Positions 24,856 to 33,795 of a stretch of 39,931 nucleotides of DNA are shown in pieces; positions within the stretch are counted from its first letter, which is position 1; every line of letters begins with the position of its first letter. The notes under the pieces were generated by a model. It saw only the letters and a list, made by a program, of their open reading frames with translations, did not search any database and was not told the origin of the DNA. The stretch lies in assembly GCA_028819005.1 (NCBI GenBank), contig JAPPMP010000004.1, forward strand, positions 1 through 39,931. Direction: 5' to 3'. This stretch comes from Acidimicrobiaceae bacterium (lineage in GTDB: Bacteria > Actinomycetota > Acidimicrobiia > Acidimicrobiales > Aldehydirespiratoraceae). Both the position numbers and the translations under genes were made by a program.

Positions 24856-27800
24856 ATGGTCGATTCGCTAATGCCCTTCTCGGCACCTGTCCGGGACTGG
24901 TTCGAAGCGAGCTTCGCCGAACCCACACCACCGCAGGTGCAGGGTTGGCCGGCGATCGCTGCAGGCGACCACACGCTGATCCTCGCACCCACCGGATCGG
25001 GCAAGACGCTTTCAGCGTTCTTGTGGGCAATCGATCGTCTGTCGCTCGAACCGGTTCCCGAGGATCGATTGCAGAGGACTAGGGTGTTGTACGTTTCTCC
25101 GCTGCGAGCTCTGGCGGTCGATGTCGAGAAGAACCTGCGTGACCCATTGCGCGGTATCGAACAAGCGGCGCAGCGCAACGGGACCGCTGTCAATTCGCCG
25201 ACGATGGGGATTCGCACCGGCGACACACCCACTCCGCGGCGGCGTCAGCTGATTCGTCATCCGCCGGACATCCTGATCACGACGCCGGAGTCCCTGTATC
25301 TGATGCTCACCAGCCGCGCCCGCGAGACTCTGAGCAGCGTGCAGCATGTGATCGTCGACGAGATTCACTCGCTGGCGGGAACCAAACGAGGTGCGCACCT
25401 GATGCTGTCGCTTGAACGGCTTGAAGAATTGACACCACGGAGTCCCCAGCGAATTGCACTGTCGGCGACCCAGCGGCCGCTCGAAGAGATTGCCCGCTTC
25501 CTGGGAGGCTGTGAACCCGGAGATGACGGCGAGATGCGCCCTCGTCCGGTCACGGTGATCGACGCGGGCGCCGGCAAGGAACTCGAGATCGAGGTGGTTG
25601 TTCCGGTTGAAGACATGGGTTCTCCGGGCGAAAGAGCAGAACCGCCTGCCACTGGCCAAGCTGCGGGCAAACCCGCTTACCGGAGCATCTGGCCCTCAAT
25701 TCATCCCAGGCTGCTGGAGTTGGTTCAACAGCACAGATCGACACTGATCTTCGCCAATGCTCGCCAACTGTGTGAACGCCTGGCCACTCGACTCAACGAA
25801 CTGGCGAGCGAATGCGGAGCAGCGGAAACCGACTATCCGTCGACTATCCGCCGATTGTCCAACGAACTGGCGAGCGAATGCGGAGCAGCGGAAACCGGTG
25901 TTGAGAGCACTGAAATCGATGAGTCCGATGAATCCGAGTTGGTGAAGGCTCACCACGGATCGTTGTCGCGTCATCGACGGCTCCAAGTCGAAGAAGAACT
26001 CAAGCGCGGTGATTTACGGGGGCTGGTGGCGACTTCAACCCTGGAGCTCGGCATAGACATGGGAGCCGTTGATCTGGTCGTGCAGGTCGGCTCCCCGGGC
26101 TCGGTCGCGTCGGGTCTGCAACGGATCGGCCGTGCCGGGCATCGGGTGGGTGAGCCGAGCCGCGGCAAGATCTTCCCCAAACACCGTGCTGAGCTGGTCG
26201 AGACGGCGGTGATCGTCGACCGCATGAAGCGGGGGCTGATCGAACACACGAGTTACCCGCGCAACCCCCTCGACGTGTTGGCGCAGCAGATCGTGGCCAT
26301 GTGCGCCATGGACGACTGGGATTTCAAGCATCTGCTGGCAGTGGTGCGACGCTGCGCCAACTTCAGGGAGCTGTCGGAGGAGGTTTTCGCCAACATCGTG
26401 GACCTGTTGTCGGGGGTCTACCCCTCCGAGGAGTTCTCCGAGCTGCGGCCGCGGATCGTTCATGACCGCGCGGCGGCCAAGGTGCGGGGCCGCAGAGGCA
26501 CGCAGCGTCTGGCCGTGACCAATGCGGGGACGATTCCCGATAGGGGGGCGTTCGGCGTATTCCTGCCGGACGGCACTCGGGTCGGGGAGCTCGATGAGGA
26601 GATGGTCTACGAGAGCCGCGCGGGGGAGGTTTTCCTGCTCGGCGCTTCCTCGTGGCGCATCGAAGAGATCACCGTTGAGCGTGTAGTCGTGACTCCCGCG
26701 CCTGGCCAGCCCGCCAGAATGCCGTTCTGGAAGGGTGACGGGCCGGGGCGGGGAAGCGAGCTCGGCCGAGCGGTCGGCGAGTTCATCCGCGAGATCCGCG
26801 CTGATCCGGACCCGATTCCGCGACTGCGCCAACGCCATGATCTTGATGATCGGGCTGCTCGCAACATTGTCGCTTTTCTGCGGGATCAGGCTGATGCCAC
26901 GGGAGCCGTTCCTGATGATCGCACCGTCGTGGTTGAGCGGTTCCGAGACGAGATCGGTGATTGGAGGGTGTGCATTCTGACGCCGTTCGGCGCCCGGTTG
27001 CACGCCCCGTGGGGAGTGGCGATCAGCGCTCGGTTGAGTGAGGCGTTCGGAGCCGATATCGAGCTCATGTGGAGCGACGACGGCATCGTGATGCGGCTTC
27101 CCGATGCTCTTGATGAGTTGAGCGTCGACGATCTGCTCTTCGAGCCCGACGAAATATCGGACGTGGTGCTCGCCGGGCTGGGCGACACCGCAATGTTCGC
27201 CTCGCGGTTCCGTGAATGTTCCGCCCGAGCCATGCTGTTGCCGAGGCGCAGACCTGATCAGCGCACCCCGCTCTGGCAGCAACGCCGGCGGGCTGCGGAT
27301 TTGCTGGCTGTGGCGGCGCAGTATCCATCGTTTCCGATGTTGCTGGAGGCGACCCGGGAGTGTGTCAACGATGTCTTCGATCTTGGTGGGTTGCGCCGGC
27401 TCATGGGTGACCTGCGGAGTCGGCGGGTTCGGGTGGTTGCGGTCGAGACTCCGAGGGCGTCGCCGTTCGCCCGGTCGTTGCTGTTCTCCTGGATTGCGGT
27501 TTACATGTATGAAGGCGACGCGCCCATGGCCGAGCGTCGCTCGGCGTTGCTGGCGCTCGACCGCGACCTGTTGGGCGACCTGCTCGGCGACGAGGAACTG
27601 CGAGAGCTTCTTGATCCGGCAGTTCTGGCCGGAGTCGAACTGGAGTTGCAGCATCTCGGTGACGCATATCTAGCTCGCGATGCAGACGAGCTCCACGACC
27701 ATTTGCGCCTGCTCGGCCCGCTCAGTCGGCTCGATCTGGCGGTTCGTGCGGTCTCTGGTGCTGACATTGATTCCTGGGTACGGCAACTGGTTGAAGAGCA

Positions 27801-29631
27801 GCGAGTGATCGAAATCCAGATCGCCGGGGAGGACCGGTTGGCCGCAGCGGACGATATTGCCCGCCTCCGCGACGGAACAGGCGCGGTAGGCACAGCCCTT
27901 GCGCGCGGCCCGGTTGGGGCGGCTGGAGCGTCGGCTGAGCCTGCTGCCGATCCGCTGGGCGAGCTGTGCCTGCGCTACAGCCGCACTCACGGACCGTTCC
28001 TGGCCACGGACGTCGCCCGCTGGATCGATGTATCCGAAGATCAGATTGTTGAGGCACTGAACGGTCTGGTGGCGGCCGGCAAAATCGTCCGGGGCGAGTT
28101 CCGACGCGGCAGCCGCGCACGCGAATACTGCAACGACGATGTGTTGCGCCTGCTGCGCCGACGTTCGCTGGCTGCCCTGCGCAACGAGATCGAGCCGGTC
28201 GAGTCGGAGACCCTCGCCCGGTTCCTGGGCGCTTGGCAGGGCTTGACGGATCCGACGGGTTCGACGAGTCCAAGATGCGGGGTCGACGGGCTCGTGGAGG
28301 TGATCGGTCAACTCCAGGGTGCGCCTATAGCAGCTTCGGTGTTGGAGTCTGAGGTGCTGTCCGCTCGAATCGAGGACTACCACCCGAGCCAACTCGACGC
28401 GTTGTGCGCCACTGGTGAGCTGGTGTGGGTGGGCGCTGGTGGGTCGGGTGCTCGTGACCCGCGGGTATGTTTGTTTTTCCGGGAGCAGATGCGGTTTCTG
28501 CTGGACGTGGCTGCTGGTCCTGAGCCTGTTGACCAGTCTGCTTATGAGCAGGCTCAAGATCCTGTCCATGGGGCGCTGCTGGCGCATCTTGGTGAGCATG
28601 GAGCGTCGTTCTGGCCTGATTTGGTGGCGGCGGTTGCCAAAGCCGGTGTTGAGTACGACCAGGAGACAGTGTTGGCGGGCTTGTGGGATCTGGTCTGGGC
28701 CGGTCACGTCACCAACGACACCCTGGCACCGGTCCGTGCTCTGGTTGCCGACGGATCGACAGTTGTCTCCCGCTCCCGATCCCGGTCTGGATCCTATATT
28801 GGATTCCGTTCCGGCTCTCGTGCTGGATTCCGGTCCAGCACTAGGCGGAGCGGGGCGCATGGCCAGCGGCGACCTCGGCCGGGTGCTCTGCGTTTGCAGG
28901 GACCACCAACAGGAGCGGGGCGGTGGTCGCTAGTTGCCCCGATGCGGGAACCGGCGCCCGCACAGACTGAGATCACCTACGCGCGGGTCCAGCAACTGCT
29001 TGACCGATACGGCATTCTGACTCGCGAGATTGCCCGCGGCGAAGGCGTCGATGGCGGTTTCGCCGGTTTGTATCCGCTGCTGCGGTTGCTCGAGGAACGC
29101 GGCGAGGTCCGGCGCGGGTACTTTGTTGCCGGTCTCGGCGCGGCGCAGTTTGCTGCTCCCGGAGCGGTTGATCGACTGCGAAGTCTGCGCGTTGCCGGCG
29201 GCGAGTTTCGCAGCGACCGTGACGGACGCAGCGGGGGTTATTGCCAAGCCGACCGTGGTGGCGGTGACAGTTTGAGCGACGGCCCGGTCGTGTTGGCGGC
29301 GACCGATCCGGCTCAGCCGTACGGTTCGGTGTTGCCGTGGCCGGAGTCTTCGGGCCGTCCGGTTCGGGCCGTGGGCGCCCATGTCGTGATCGACGCTGGT
29401 GTCTGTGTGGCGATCCTGGAACGGGGTGGCCGTTCGCTCGTGACCTTCCCGGCGGCCCAGGACGATGACGCCTGGATTCAGACCTTGCAGGGTCTGGTTT
29501 CCAGCGGCCGGTTGCGTTCGTTGGATATCGCCAAGGTTGACGGCGTCGCAATCCGCGAGACTCCTTGGGCCGCGCGCCTCCAGTCCGCCGGTTTCACCCC
29601 CAGCTACCGAGGCCTCACCTTCCGCCTCTGA
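24856..29631 (+). CDS. lhr: Lhr-type ATP-dependent DNA helicase (long form)
   Basis: A 1591-residue superfamily 2 helicase translocating 3'-5' on DNA; mycobacterial Lhr responds to DNA damage. RecA1 has Walker A APTGSGKT (Lys50), the DEIH box (Asp168-His171) and SATQ. RecA2 has STLIFANARQLCERL, HHGSLSRHRR, TSTLELGIDMGAVDLV and QRIGRAGHRVGEPSRG. Winged-helix and beta-barrel core domains and the long C-terminal domain follow. Two variable inserts are repeat-made: residues about 314-347 between NARQLCERL and HHGSLSR, and an Arg/Ser/Gly-rich segment at about 1306-1345. All core motifs are intact. Its 3' end lies 45 bp from a heptanucleotide array. Confidence 0.95.
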   Translation: MVDSLMPFSAPVRDWFEASFAEPTPPQVQGWPAIAAGDHTLILAPTGSGKTLSAFLWAIDRLSLEPVPEDRLQRTRVLYVSPLRALAVDVEKNLRDPLRGIEQAAQRNGTAVNSPTMGIRTGDTPTPRRRQLIRHPPDILITTPESLYLMLTSRARETLSSVQHVIVDEIHSLAGTKRGAHLMLSLERLEELTPRSPQRIALSATQRPLEEIARFLGGCEPGDDGEMRPRPVTVIDAGAGKELEIEVVVPVEDMGSPGERAEPPATGQAAGKPAYRSIWPSIHPRLLELVQQHRSTLIFANARQLCERLATRLNELASECGAAETDYPSTIRRLSNELASECGAAETGVESTEIDESDESELVKAHHGSLSRHRRLQVEEELKRGDLRGLVATSTLELGIDMGAVDLVVQVGSPGSVASGLQRIGRAGHRVGEPSRGKIFPKHRAELVETAVIVDRMKRGLIEHTSYPRNPLDVLAQQIVAMCAMDDWDFKHLLAVVRRCANFRELSEEVFANIVDLLSGVYPSEEFSELRPRIVHDRAAAKVRGRRGTQRLAVTNAGTIPDRGAFGVFLPDGTRVGELDEEMVYESRAGEVFLLGASSWRIEEITVERVVVTPAPGQPARMPFWKGDGPGRGSELGRAVGEFIREIRADPDPIPRLRQRHDLDDRAARNIVAFLRDQADATGAVPDDRTVVVERFRDEIGDWRVCILTPFGARLHAPWGVAISARLSEAFGADIELMWSDDGIVMRLPDALDELSVDDLLFEPDEISDVVLAGLGDTAMFASRFRECSARAMLLPRRRPDQRTPLWQQRRRAADLLAVAAQYPSFPMLLEATRECVNDVFDLGGLRRLMGDLRSRRVRVVAVETPRASPFARSLLFSWIAVYMYEGDAPMAERRSALLALDRDLLGDLLGDEELRELLDPAVLAGVELELQHLGDAYLARDADELHDHLRLLGPLSRLDLAVRAVSGADIDSWVRQLVEEQRVIEIQIAGEDRLAAADDIARLRDGTGAVGTALARGPVGAAGASAEPAADPLGELCLRYSRTHGPFLATDVARWIDVSEDQIVEALNGLVAAGKIVRGEFRRGSRAREYCNDDVLRLLRRRSLAALRNEIEPVESETLARFLGAWQGLTDPTGSTSPRCGVDGLVEVIGQLQGAPIAASVLESEVLSARIEDYHPSQLDALCATGELVWVGAGGSGARDPRVCLFFREQMRFLLDVAAGPEPVDQSAYEQAQDPVHGALLAHLGEHGASFWPDLVAAVAKAGVEYDQETVLAGLWDLVWAGHVTNDTLAPVRALVADGSTVVSRSRSRSGSYIGFRSGSRAGFRSSTRRSGAHGQRRPRPGALRLQGPPTGAGRWSLVAPMREPAPAQTEITYARVQQLLDRYGILTREIARGEGVDGGFAGLYPLLRLLEERGEVRRGYFVAGLGAAQFAAPGAVDRLRSLRVAGGEFRSDRDGRSGGYCQADRGGGDSLSDGPVVLAATDPAQPYGSVLPWPESSGRPVRAVGAHVVIDAGVCVAILERGGRSLVTFPAAQDDDAWIQTLQGLVSSGRLRSLDIAKVDGVAIRETPWAARLQSAGFTPSYRGLTFRL
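25795..25896 (+). repeat. 36-bp in-frame repeat inside lhr
   Basis: Identical copies at 25795-25830 and 25861-25896 encode NELASECGAAET twice. The 30-bp stretch between contains its own 11-bp doublet (GACTATCCGTC/GACTATCCGCC). The net 66-bp (22-codon) insertion keeps frame. Confidence 0.9.
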
Positions 29632-29675
29632 CCCCCAGCCACCGTTCCCCGCTGTCTGTTGCTTGGGTTCTGCCT

Positions 29676-30470
29676 GTTGCCGGTCACCGGTTGCCGGCTG
29701 CCCGCTGCTCGTTGCCGGTCGCCGGTTGCCGGTTGTCGGCTGCTCGCTGCTCGTTGCCGGTTGCCGGCTGCTCGCTGCTCGTTGCCGGCTGCCCGCTGCT
29801 CGTTGTCGGCTGCTCGCTGCTCGTTGCCGGTCGCCGGTTGTCGGCTGCTCGCTGCTCGTTGTCGGCTGCTCGCTGCTTGTTGCCGGTCGCCGGTTGTCGG
29901 CTGCTCGCTGCTCGTTGCCGGTCGCTGTTGTCGGTTGCTCGTCGCTCGTTGTCGGGGCTGCCTGCTTGCTCGTTGCCGGTTGTCGGCTGCCTGCTGCTCG
30001 TTGCCGGTCGCCGGCTGCCTGCTGCTCGTTGCCGGTTGTCGGCTGCTCGCTGCTCGTTGCCGGTCGCCGGTCGCCGGTCGCCGGTCGCTCGTTGCCGGTC
30101 GCCGGTTGTCGGCTGCCCTCTGTTGCCGGTTGCTCGTCGCTCGTTGTCGGGGCTGCCTGATTGCTCGTTGCCGGTCGCCGGTCGCTTCGTTGTCGGCTGC
30201 TCGTTGCCGGTCGCTTCGTTGTCGGCTGCCCTCTGTTGCCGGTTGCCGGTCGCCGGTTGTCGGGGCTGCCTGCTTGCTCGTTGCCGGTCGCCGGTCGCCG
30301 GTCGCCGGTCGCTCGTTGCCGGTTGTCGGCTGCCCTCTGTTGCCTGCTGCTCGTTGCCGGTCGCCGGTCGCCGGTTGCTCGTTGTCCGGCTACCCGCTGT
30401 TGCCTGTTTGGTCGTTCGCTGGCTCGTTGTCCGACTACCCGCTGCTCGTTGCCTGGTTCTGCCGTTGGTG
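29676..30470. repeat. Degenerate heptanucleotide tandem array, about 113 units
   Basis: Continuous 7-bp units such as GTTGCCG, GTCGCCG, GTTGTCG, GCTGCTC and GCTGCCC (consensus G-Y-Y-G-Y-C-S). Higher-order blocks of about 35 bp recur, for example GTTGCCGGTCGCCGGTTGTC followed by two GCTGCTC. It lies between the convergent ends of lhr and the HNH gene. Seven is not a multiple of three, but stops are almost absent in several frames, so long spurious ORFs appear on both strands. Heptamer arrays of this kind (STRR) are best known from cyanobacteria. Confidence 0.9.
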
Positions 30471-31849
30471 GTAATCGCCAAGCGACGGTGAACGTACCCG
30501 TGTTCGCTAAGGGGTGGTGCTTGGGGTCTACCGCTGGCATTGGCGGGTTGCTGTGATTCTTCTGTCGTCTCCAGTGCGGCTACTGGTGGCGGTCGGCAGA
30601 TGGTGGTGATGCACCGGTTCTCGCCGAAGGCCATAGTCGTAACGCGTTTCCGCTCCAGACTCGGTCGATCGGCCGGGTTTTGGGCGGAAACTGGGCCAGA
30701 GGCGGGTGGTTTCAGCTTGTATCTGCGGGTTTTTGGGTGTTGGTGGACGGTCCAGCCCTGTTCGTGGATCTTGTGGTGACAGCTGTCGCACACCAGCAGC
30801 AGGTTGTCGAGGTCGGTTGGCCCGCCGTTGCGCCACCAGATGATGTGGTGGGCACGGCACCACAGCGGGTTGGCGCCGCAGCCGACGCAGTGCTTATCGC
30901 GAGCCATGAGTGCCACACGCTGAGCTTCAGACGCGGTGCGTCGTGCGCGTCCGAGCCACATGTTCTGGGTCTTGGCGTCGAAGATGGAAGGCAGAATGTC
31001 GGCATCGAGAGCCATGCGATGCAACTCGGCTATGGGTATCGGTGAGCCGTCAGCGAGCCTGGCGTTGGCCAACTGCTGTTGAATCACGTCGTAATCGGCG
31101 ATCACCAACAGATCGGTTCCCTGACCTTTGCCGGAACCGGGCTCGCAGACCAACTCGGATAGTGCGTCGGCCATTCGCTGTTGCGGAGTGCGCCGCTTCT
31201 TTGGGTCTTCGTTGTGCCATAGCTGTCGTTCTTTGGCGGTCAACGCAGTTGCGATGCGTGCCCCGGTTATGTGGTCGAACTCGGCAGACAACACGAACAT
31301 GCCGGTCTCAGGAGATTCGAAGATCCGGGCTTTGCGAGATTTGCGCTGCCGCTCCAATAGCGACTGGCCGTCGTCTTTGGACTGATCTTGTTGATGACGA
31401 CGCACCGTCTTGACGAACGCGTCGAAATCCTGCTGCTTGGCTGAGTCGACCAACACGGTTTCGTCGATATCGCTCTCACCAGAAGCACGTGCGATGAGCC
31501 GAGCATGGCCTTGGGGGATCTCGCCTGACTCAAGGGCTTCGCTAGTGGCAGACAACTCAGACAACCGCACCGCTGATTCGACATCTCGTTTGGCTTCACG
31601 CGCCGATGACTGCAGTTCATCCCGGGCGACTCGCTGAGCGGCGGTGGCGTCGTGACGACGCTCGACCTCCGCAAGCACCTGGGACTTCATCGCTGCCAAA
31701 CGGGACTCGGCACGACCGATCACCCCCAACCGGGATGACAATCCCTCATCGCCCAGCCCCGCGACGTCAACCGCCGCAACAAACAGGTCCTCCCCGCACC
31801 CGGCACCGGTCTGGGTGTTGAAGGAGTCGGATGCGGACAGTAATTTCAT
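29684..31849 (-). CDS. DUF222/HNH endonuclease (13E12-repeat family) with repeat-encoded tail
   Basis: A 721-residue protein. The N-terminal about 300 residues are the DUF222 helical domain of the actinobacterial 13E12 family, followed by an HNH nuclease motif at about 318-365: CVGCGANPLWCRAHHIIWW, then DLDNLLLVCDSCHHKIHE. These multi-copy genes are linked to mobile elements. After about residue 460 the frame enters the heptamer array and stays open for some 260 residues of Arg/Ala/Thr/Gly/Asn/Gln-rich sequence (units like RRPATGNEQRAADN), ending only 53 bp from lhr. The tail is strongly basic and likely disordered. ATG 31849 has a TAGAGT -10 seven nt upstream; GTG 31885 is less likely. Confidence 0.8.
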   Translation of the reverse strand: MKLLSASDSFNTQTGAGCGEDLFVAAVDVAGLGDEGLSSRLGVIGRAESRLAAMKSQVLAEVERRHDATAAQRVARDELQSSAREAKRDVESAVRLSELSATSEALESGEIPQGHARLIARASGESDIDETVLVDSAKQQDFDAFVKTVRRHQQDQSKDDGQSLLERQRKSRKARIFESPETGMFVLSAEFDHITGARIATALTAKERQLWHNEDPKKRRTPQQRMADALSELVCEPGSGKGQGTDLLVIADYDVIQQQLANARLADGSPIPIAELHRMALDADILPSIFDAKTQNMWLGRARRTASEAQRVALMARDKHCVGCGANPLWCRAHHIIWWRNGGPTDLDNLLLVCDSCHHKIHEQGWTVHQHPKTRRYKLKPPASGPVSAQNPADRPSLERKRVTTMAFGENRCITTICRPPPVAALETTEESQQPANASGRPQAPPLSEHGYVHRRLAITTNGRTRQRAAGSRTTSQRTTKQATAGSRTTSNRRPATGNEQQATEGSRQPATSDRRPATGDRQRASRQPRQPATGNRQQRAADNEATGNEQPTTKRPATGNEQSGSPDNERRATGNRGQPTTGDRQRATGDRRPATGNEQRAADNRQRAAGSRRPATSSRQPTTGNEQAGSPDNERRATDNSDRQRAASSRQPATGNKQRAADNEQRAADNRRPATSSEQPTTSSGQPATSSEQPATGNEQRAADNRQPATGNEQRAAGNR

Positions 31850-32031
31850 GGATGTAACTCTACATGCAAGGTGTGACAATAACACGCAGAAAATAATGAA
31901 ATATTAGAAAATATAAGATAGAGGAAACGTAGATTGATCACTGGCCGGACCGAATTTCCTGAACCGCGACACAGATTTCTCCAAGCGTTATCGGTTTTCA
32001 GTGGTTCACCTATAGGGTGAAAGTCTGAACA
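31850..32031. promoter_or_regulatory. AT-rich divergent promoter region, HNH gene / higB operon
   Basis: The minus-strand TAGAGT (31857-31862) lies 7 nt before the HNH start. The stretch about 31880-31935 is strikingly AT-rich (GAAAATAATGAAATATTAG and similar) against GC-rich surroundings, suggesting imported DNA. No gene is seen in it. Confidence 0.5.
32005..32021 (+). promoter_or_regulatory. Operator-like dyad before higB
   Basis: TTCACC-TATAG-GGTGAA, a perfect 6-bp inverted repeat; CCTATAGG inside it is itself palindromic. It ends 10 nt before the higB ATG, the expected place for a HigA-type antitoxin to bind. Confidence 0.5.
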
Positions 32032-32331
32032 ATGAAATTCGAGTTCGAGGATGACGACTTACGACGACTGTACGAGGAGAGAGATTTTGTGCTGCCCAGA
32101 ATCGGGCCCGACGTCACAAAGTCCTTTCGGAAGAAGATGGGTTTTCTCGCCAATGCTGAGTCCGAGTCCGACCTACGGAGCTATCGAGCCTTACGTTTCG
32201 AGAAACTCAAAGGTGGCCGTGTCGGTCAGCACTCAATCAGGCTCAACGATCAATGGAGGCTCATCTTGCGGATAGGGAAGGACGCGGAGGGCCACCTGCT
32301 CATCGTCGTCGAGATCGTCGATTACCACTAG
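32032..32331 (+). CDS. higB: HigB/RelE-superfamily toxin
   Basis: A 99-residue protein of the HigB (plasmid maintenance killer) type: SFRKKMGFLANAESESDLRS, then FEKLKGGRVGQHSIRLNDQW and RLILRI and a conserved VEIVDYH end. HigB toxins are ribosome-dependent mRNA nucleases of the RelE fold. The final His and the basic RLNDQWR segment are kept. The stop is 17 bp before the higA gene, whose GGAAGGAG site starts at the stop codon. Confidence 0.9.
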   Translation: MKFEFEDDDLRRLYEERDFVLPRIGPDVTKSFRKKMGFLANAESESDLRSYRALRFEKLKGGRVGQHSIRLNDQWRLILRIGKDAEGHLLIVVEIVDYH

Positions 32332-32348
32332 GAAGGAGATTCAGCGCT

Positions 32349-33458
32349 ATGACCAAGACCTACACTCCCGCCGAGGTCTTCCCTCCAGGCGAGTACCTCC
32401 GCGACGAGCTAGACGAGCGCGGCTGGACTGTCACAGAGTTTGCGGGAATCATCGACCGACCGCTGCAGGCAGTGTCGGAGATTCTGAATGGGAAGAAGGC
32501 GATCACGGCCGAGACAGCCTGCTCCTTTTCCGAAGCGCTCGGTACTACTCCAGAGCTTTGGCTCAACCTTCAAAGCGCCTATCGTCTTCACCGTTTGCGA
32601 TCAGCGGCCGCTCAGGATCAGCCGAGTCCAGTCGCCCGGCGAGCGCGACTCCGCGAAGTGATACCCCTGGCCGAAGTACGGTCTCGCGGTTGGATACCGC
32701 GAACCGATGATCTTGATGTCACAGAAGCAGCCGTATGCGAACTGCTTGAGATCAACACTCTCGATGATGATCCAGAGTTTGCGTTGGCGGCAAGGCGCTC
32801 GAATTCCGCTGACCCGATCAGCATTGAACAGTCGGCGTGGCTTGGACATGTTCGGCGAGTTGCCGAGGGTCAGACTGTAGCAGACTTTGCCGTAGACGCT
32901 CTAGAGGAGCTTGCACAGCGCCTTCCGAGACTGCTCAAAGACGGGCCGGCGGGACTCCCCGGACTTCCCAGTCTCTTTGGGGACTGTGGCGTTTGTCTGG
33001 TCTTTGCTCAAGGTCTCCGGGGAGGCAAGCTCGATGGCGCTGTGACCTTCCTTACCGATGCCCGCCCCGCAATTGGGCTGACCACTCGAGGAGACCGTTT
33101 TGACAGCCTTTTGTACACGCTGCTCCATGAGTGCGCTCATCTAACACTCGGTCATATTGACTCGCAGGACGGCACAATTCTTGACGACGACCTTAGAGCA
33201 CTTCGGGACGATCCAGCCGGGGTAGACGATCCAGCAGAAATAGAGGCCGATGAGCAAGCTTCAGCCTGGCTCTTCCCACGCGGTTTCTGCATCAAGTCAA
33301 CATCGGTGCCAGCAATCGTTGAAGCCTCGTCGCGATATGAGGTGCATCCAAGTGTTGTCGTGGGACGTGTCCAGTACGAAACTCAGAACTGGAGTCGTTA
33401 CCGCAACCTGATTCCAAAGGTCCGACCCGAACTTCAAGACGCGGGTCTGCTCTCATGA
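32349..33458 (+). CDS. higA: HigA-type antitoxin fused to an ImmA/IrrE metallopeptidase domain
   Basis: A 369-residue two-part protein. Residues about 10-75 are a HigA-like XRE helix-turn-helix (FPPGEYLRDELDERGWTVTE and QAVSEILNGKKAI), which binds DNA and HigB. A linker and an ImmA/IrrE-type zinc peptidase domain follow (about 225-369), with HECAH at His260-His264 in LLYTLLHECAHLTLGH and the downstream EADEQASAWLFP. In ImmA/IrrE proteins this domain cleaves a repressor. Here it could process the antitoxin or another regulator. The start is set by GGAAGGAG 10 nt upstream. Its stop overlaps the third gene by 4 bases. Confidence 0.92.
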   Translation: MTKTYTPAEVFPPGEYLRDELDERGWTVTEFAGIIDRPLQAVSEILNGKKAITAETACSFSEALGTTPELWLNLQSAYRLHRLRSAAAQDQPSPVARRARLREVIPLAEVRSRGWIPRTDDLDVTEAAVCELLEINTLDDDPEFALAARRSNSADPISIEQSAWLGHVRRVAEGQTVADFAVDALEELAQRLPRLLKDGPAGLPGLPSLFGDCGVCLVFAQGLRGGKLDGAVTFLTDARPAIGLTTRGDRFDSLLYTLLHECAHLTLGHIDSQDGTILDDDLRALRDDPAGVDDPAEIEADEQASAWLFPRGFCIKSTSVPAIVEASSRYEVHPSVVVGRVQYETQNWSRYRNLIPKVRPELQDAGLLS

Positions 33459-33658
33459 ATGCATTCACGGAATGGGAGCCAGAGGCTCGAACTGCGACCT
33501 TCTCCTTCTACATGACGGCGCACTTCTGTACCCGTCGTACCGCAGATGCACTATCCGCGGCGCACTTGGCGGACGCGATCACGCTTGCAGGTCCGAAAGG
33601 TCCAGATGCGGCTTACCTCCTGCGCAATTCTGGCTCTTCGCGTTTGAGGGTGGAGTGA
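33455..33658 (+). CDS. Third gene of the higBA operon, truncated by an insertion sequence
   Basis: A 67-residue ORF coupled to higA by an ATGA overlap. The first 59 residues (MNAFTEWEPEARTATFSFYM, then ALSAAHLADAITLAG) are not recognised. The remaining residues are read from the end of an ISL3-type element that begins at 33632, so the original gene was longer and is now cut. Whatever the third component of this operon did is probably lost here. Confidence 0.6.
   Translation: MNAFTEWEPEARTATFSFYMTAHFCTRRTADALSAAHLADAITLAGPKGPDAAYLLRNSGSSRLRVE
33632..33655. repeat. Terminal inverted repeat (right end) of an ISL3-type element
   Basis: Begins GGCTCTTCGCGTTTGAGGG. The GGCTCTTC start is characteristic of ISL3-family ends, and the transposase C-terminus ends exactly next to it. 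A matching left end is not visible. Confidence 0.6.
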
Positions 33659-33753
33659 GTGTGTTGAGCAGGCTCCAGTTGGGTTTGCCGGCATAGAGCA
33701 GTGACCGGATCCGGTAGTTGTCGAAGTCAGTTCACTCGAACGCGACGCGTTTT

Positions 33754-33795
33754 ACGCGTTTGATGAGGTTGTCAACGCGTTTGATGAGGTTGTCA
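33754..33795. repeat. 21-bp tandem duplication inside the transposase remnant
   Basis: Units 33754-33774 and 33775-33795 are identical; on the minus strand they read VDNLIKR twice. Confidence 0.9.

Noticed and set aside
29465..30556. Long plus-strand ORFs of up to about 300 codons, and a 536-codon minus ORF from 30540
   Set aside because: They are by-products of the stop-poor heptamer array; composition is only that of the repeat, and the minus ORF runs antisense through lhr.
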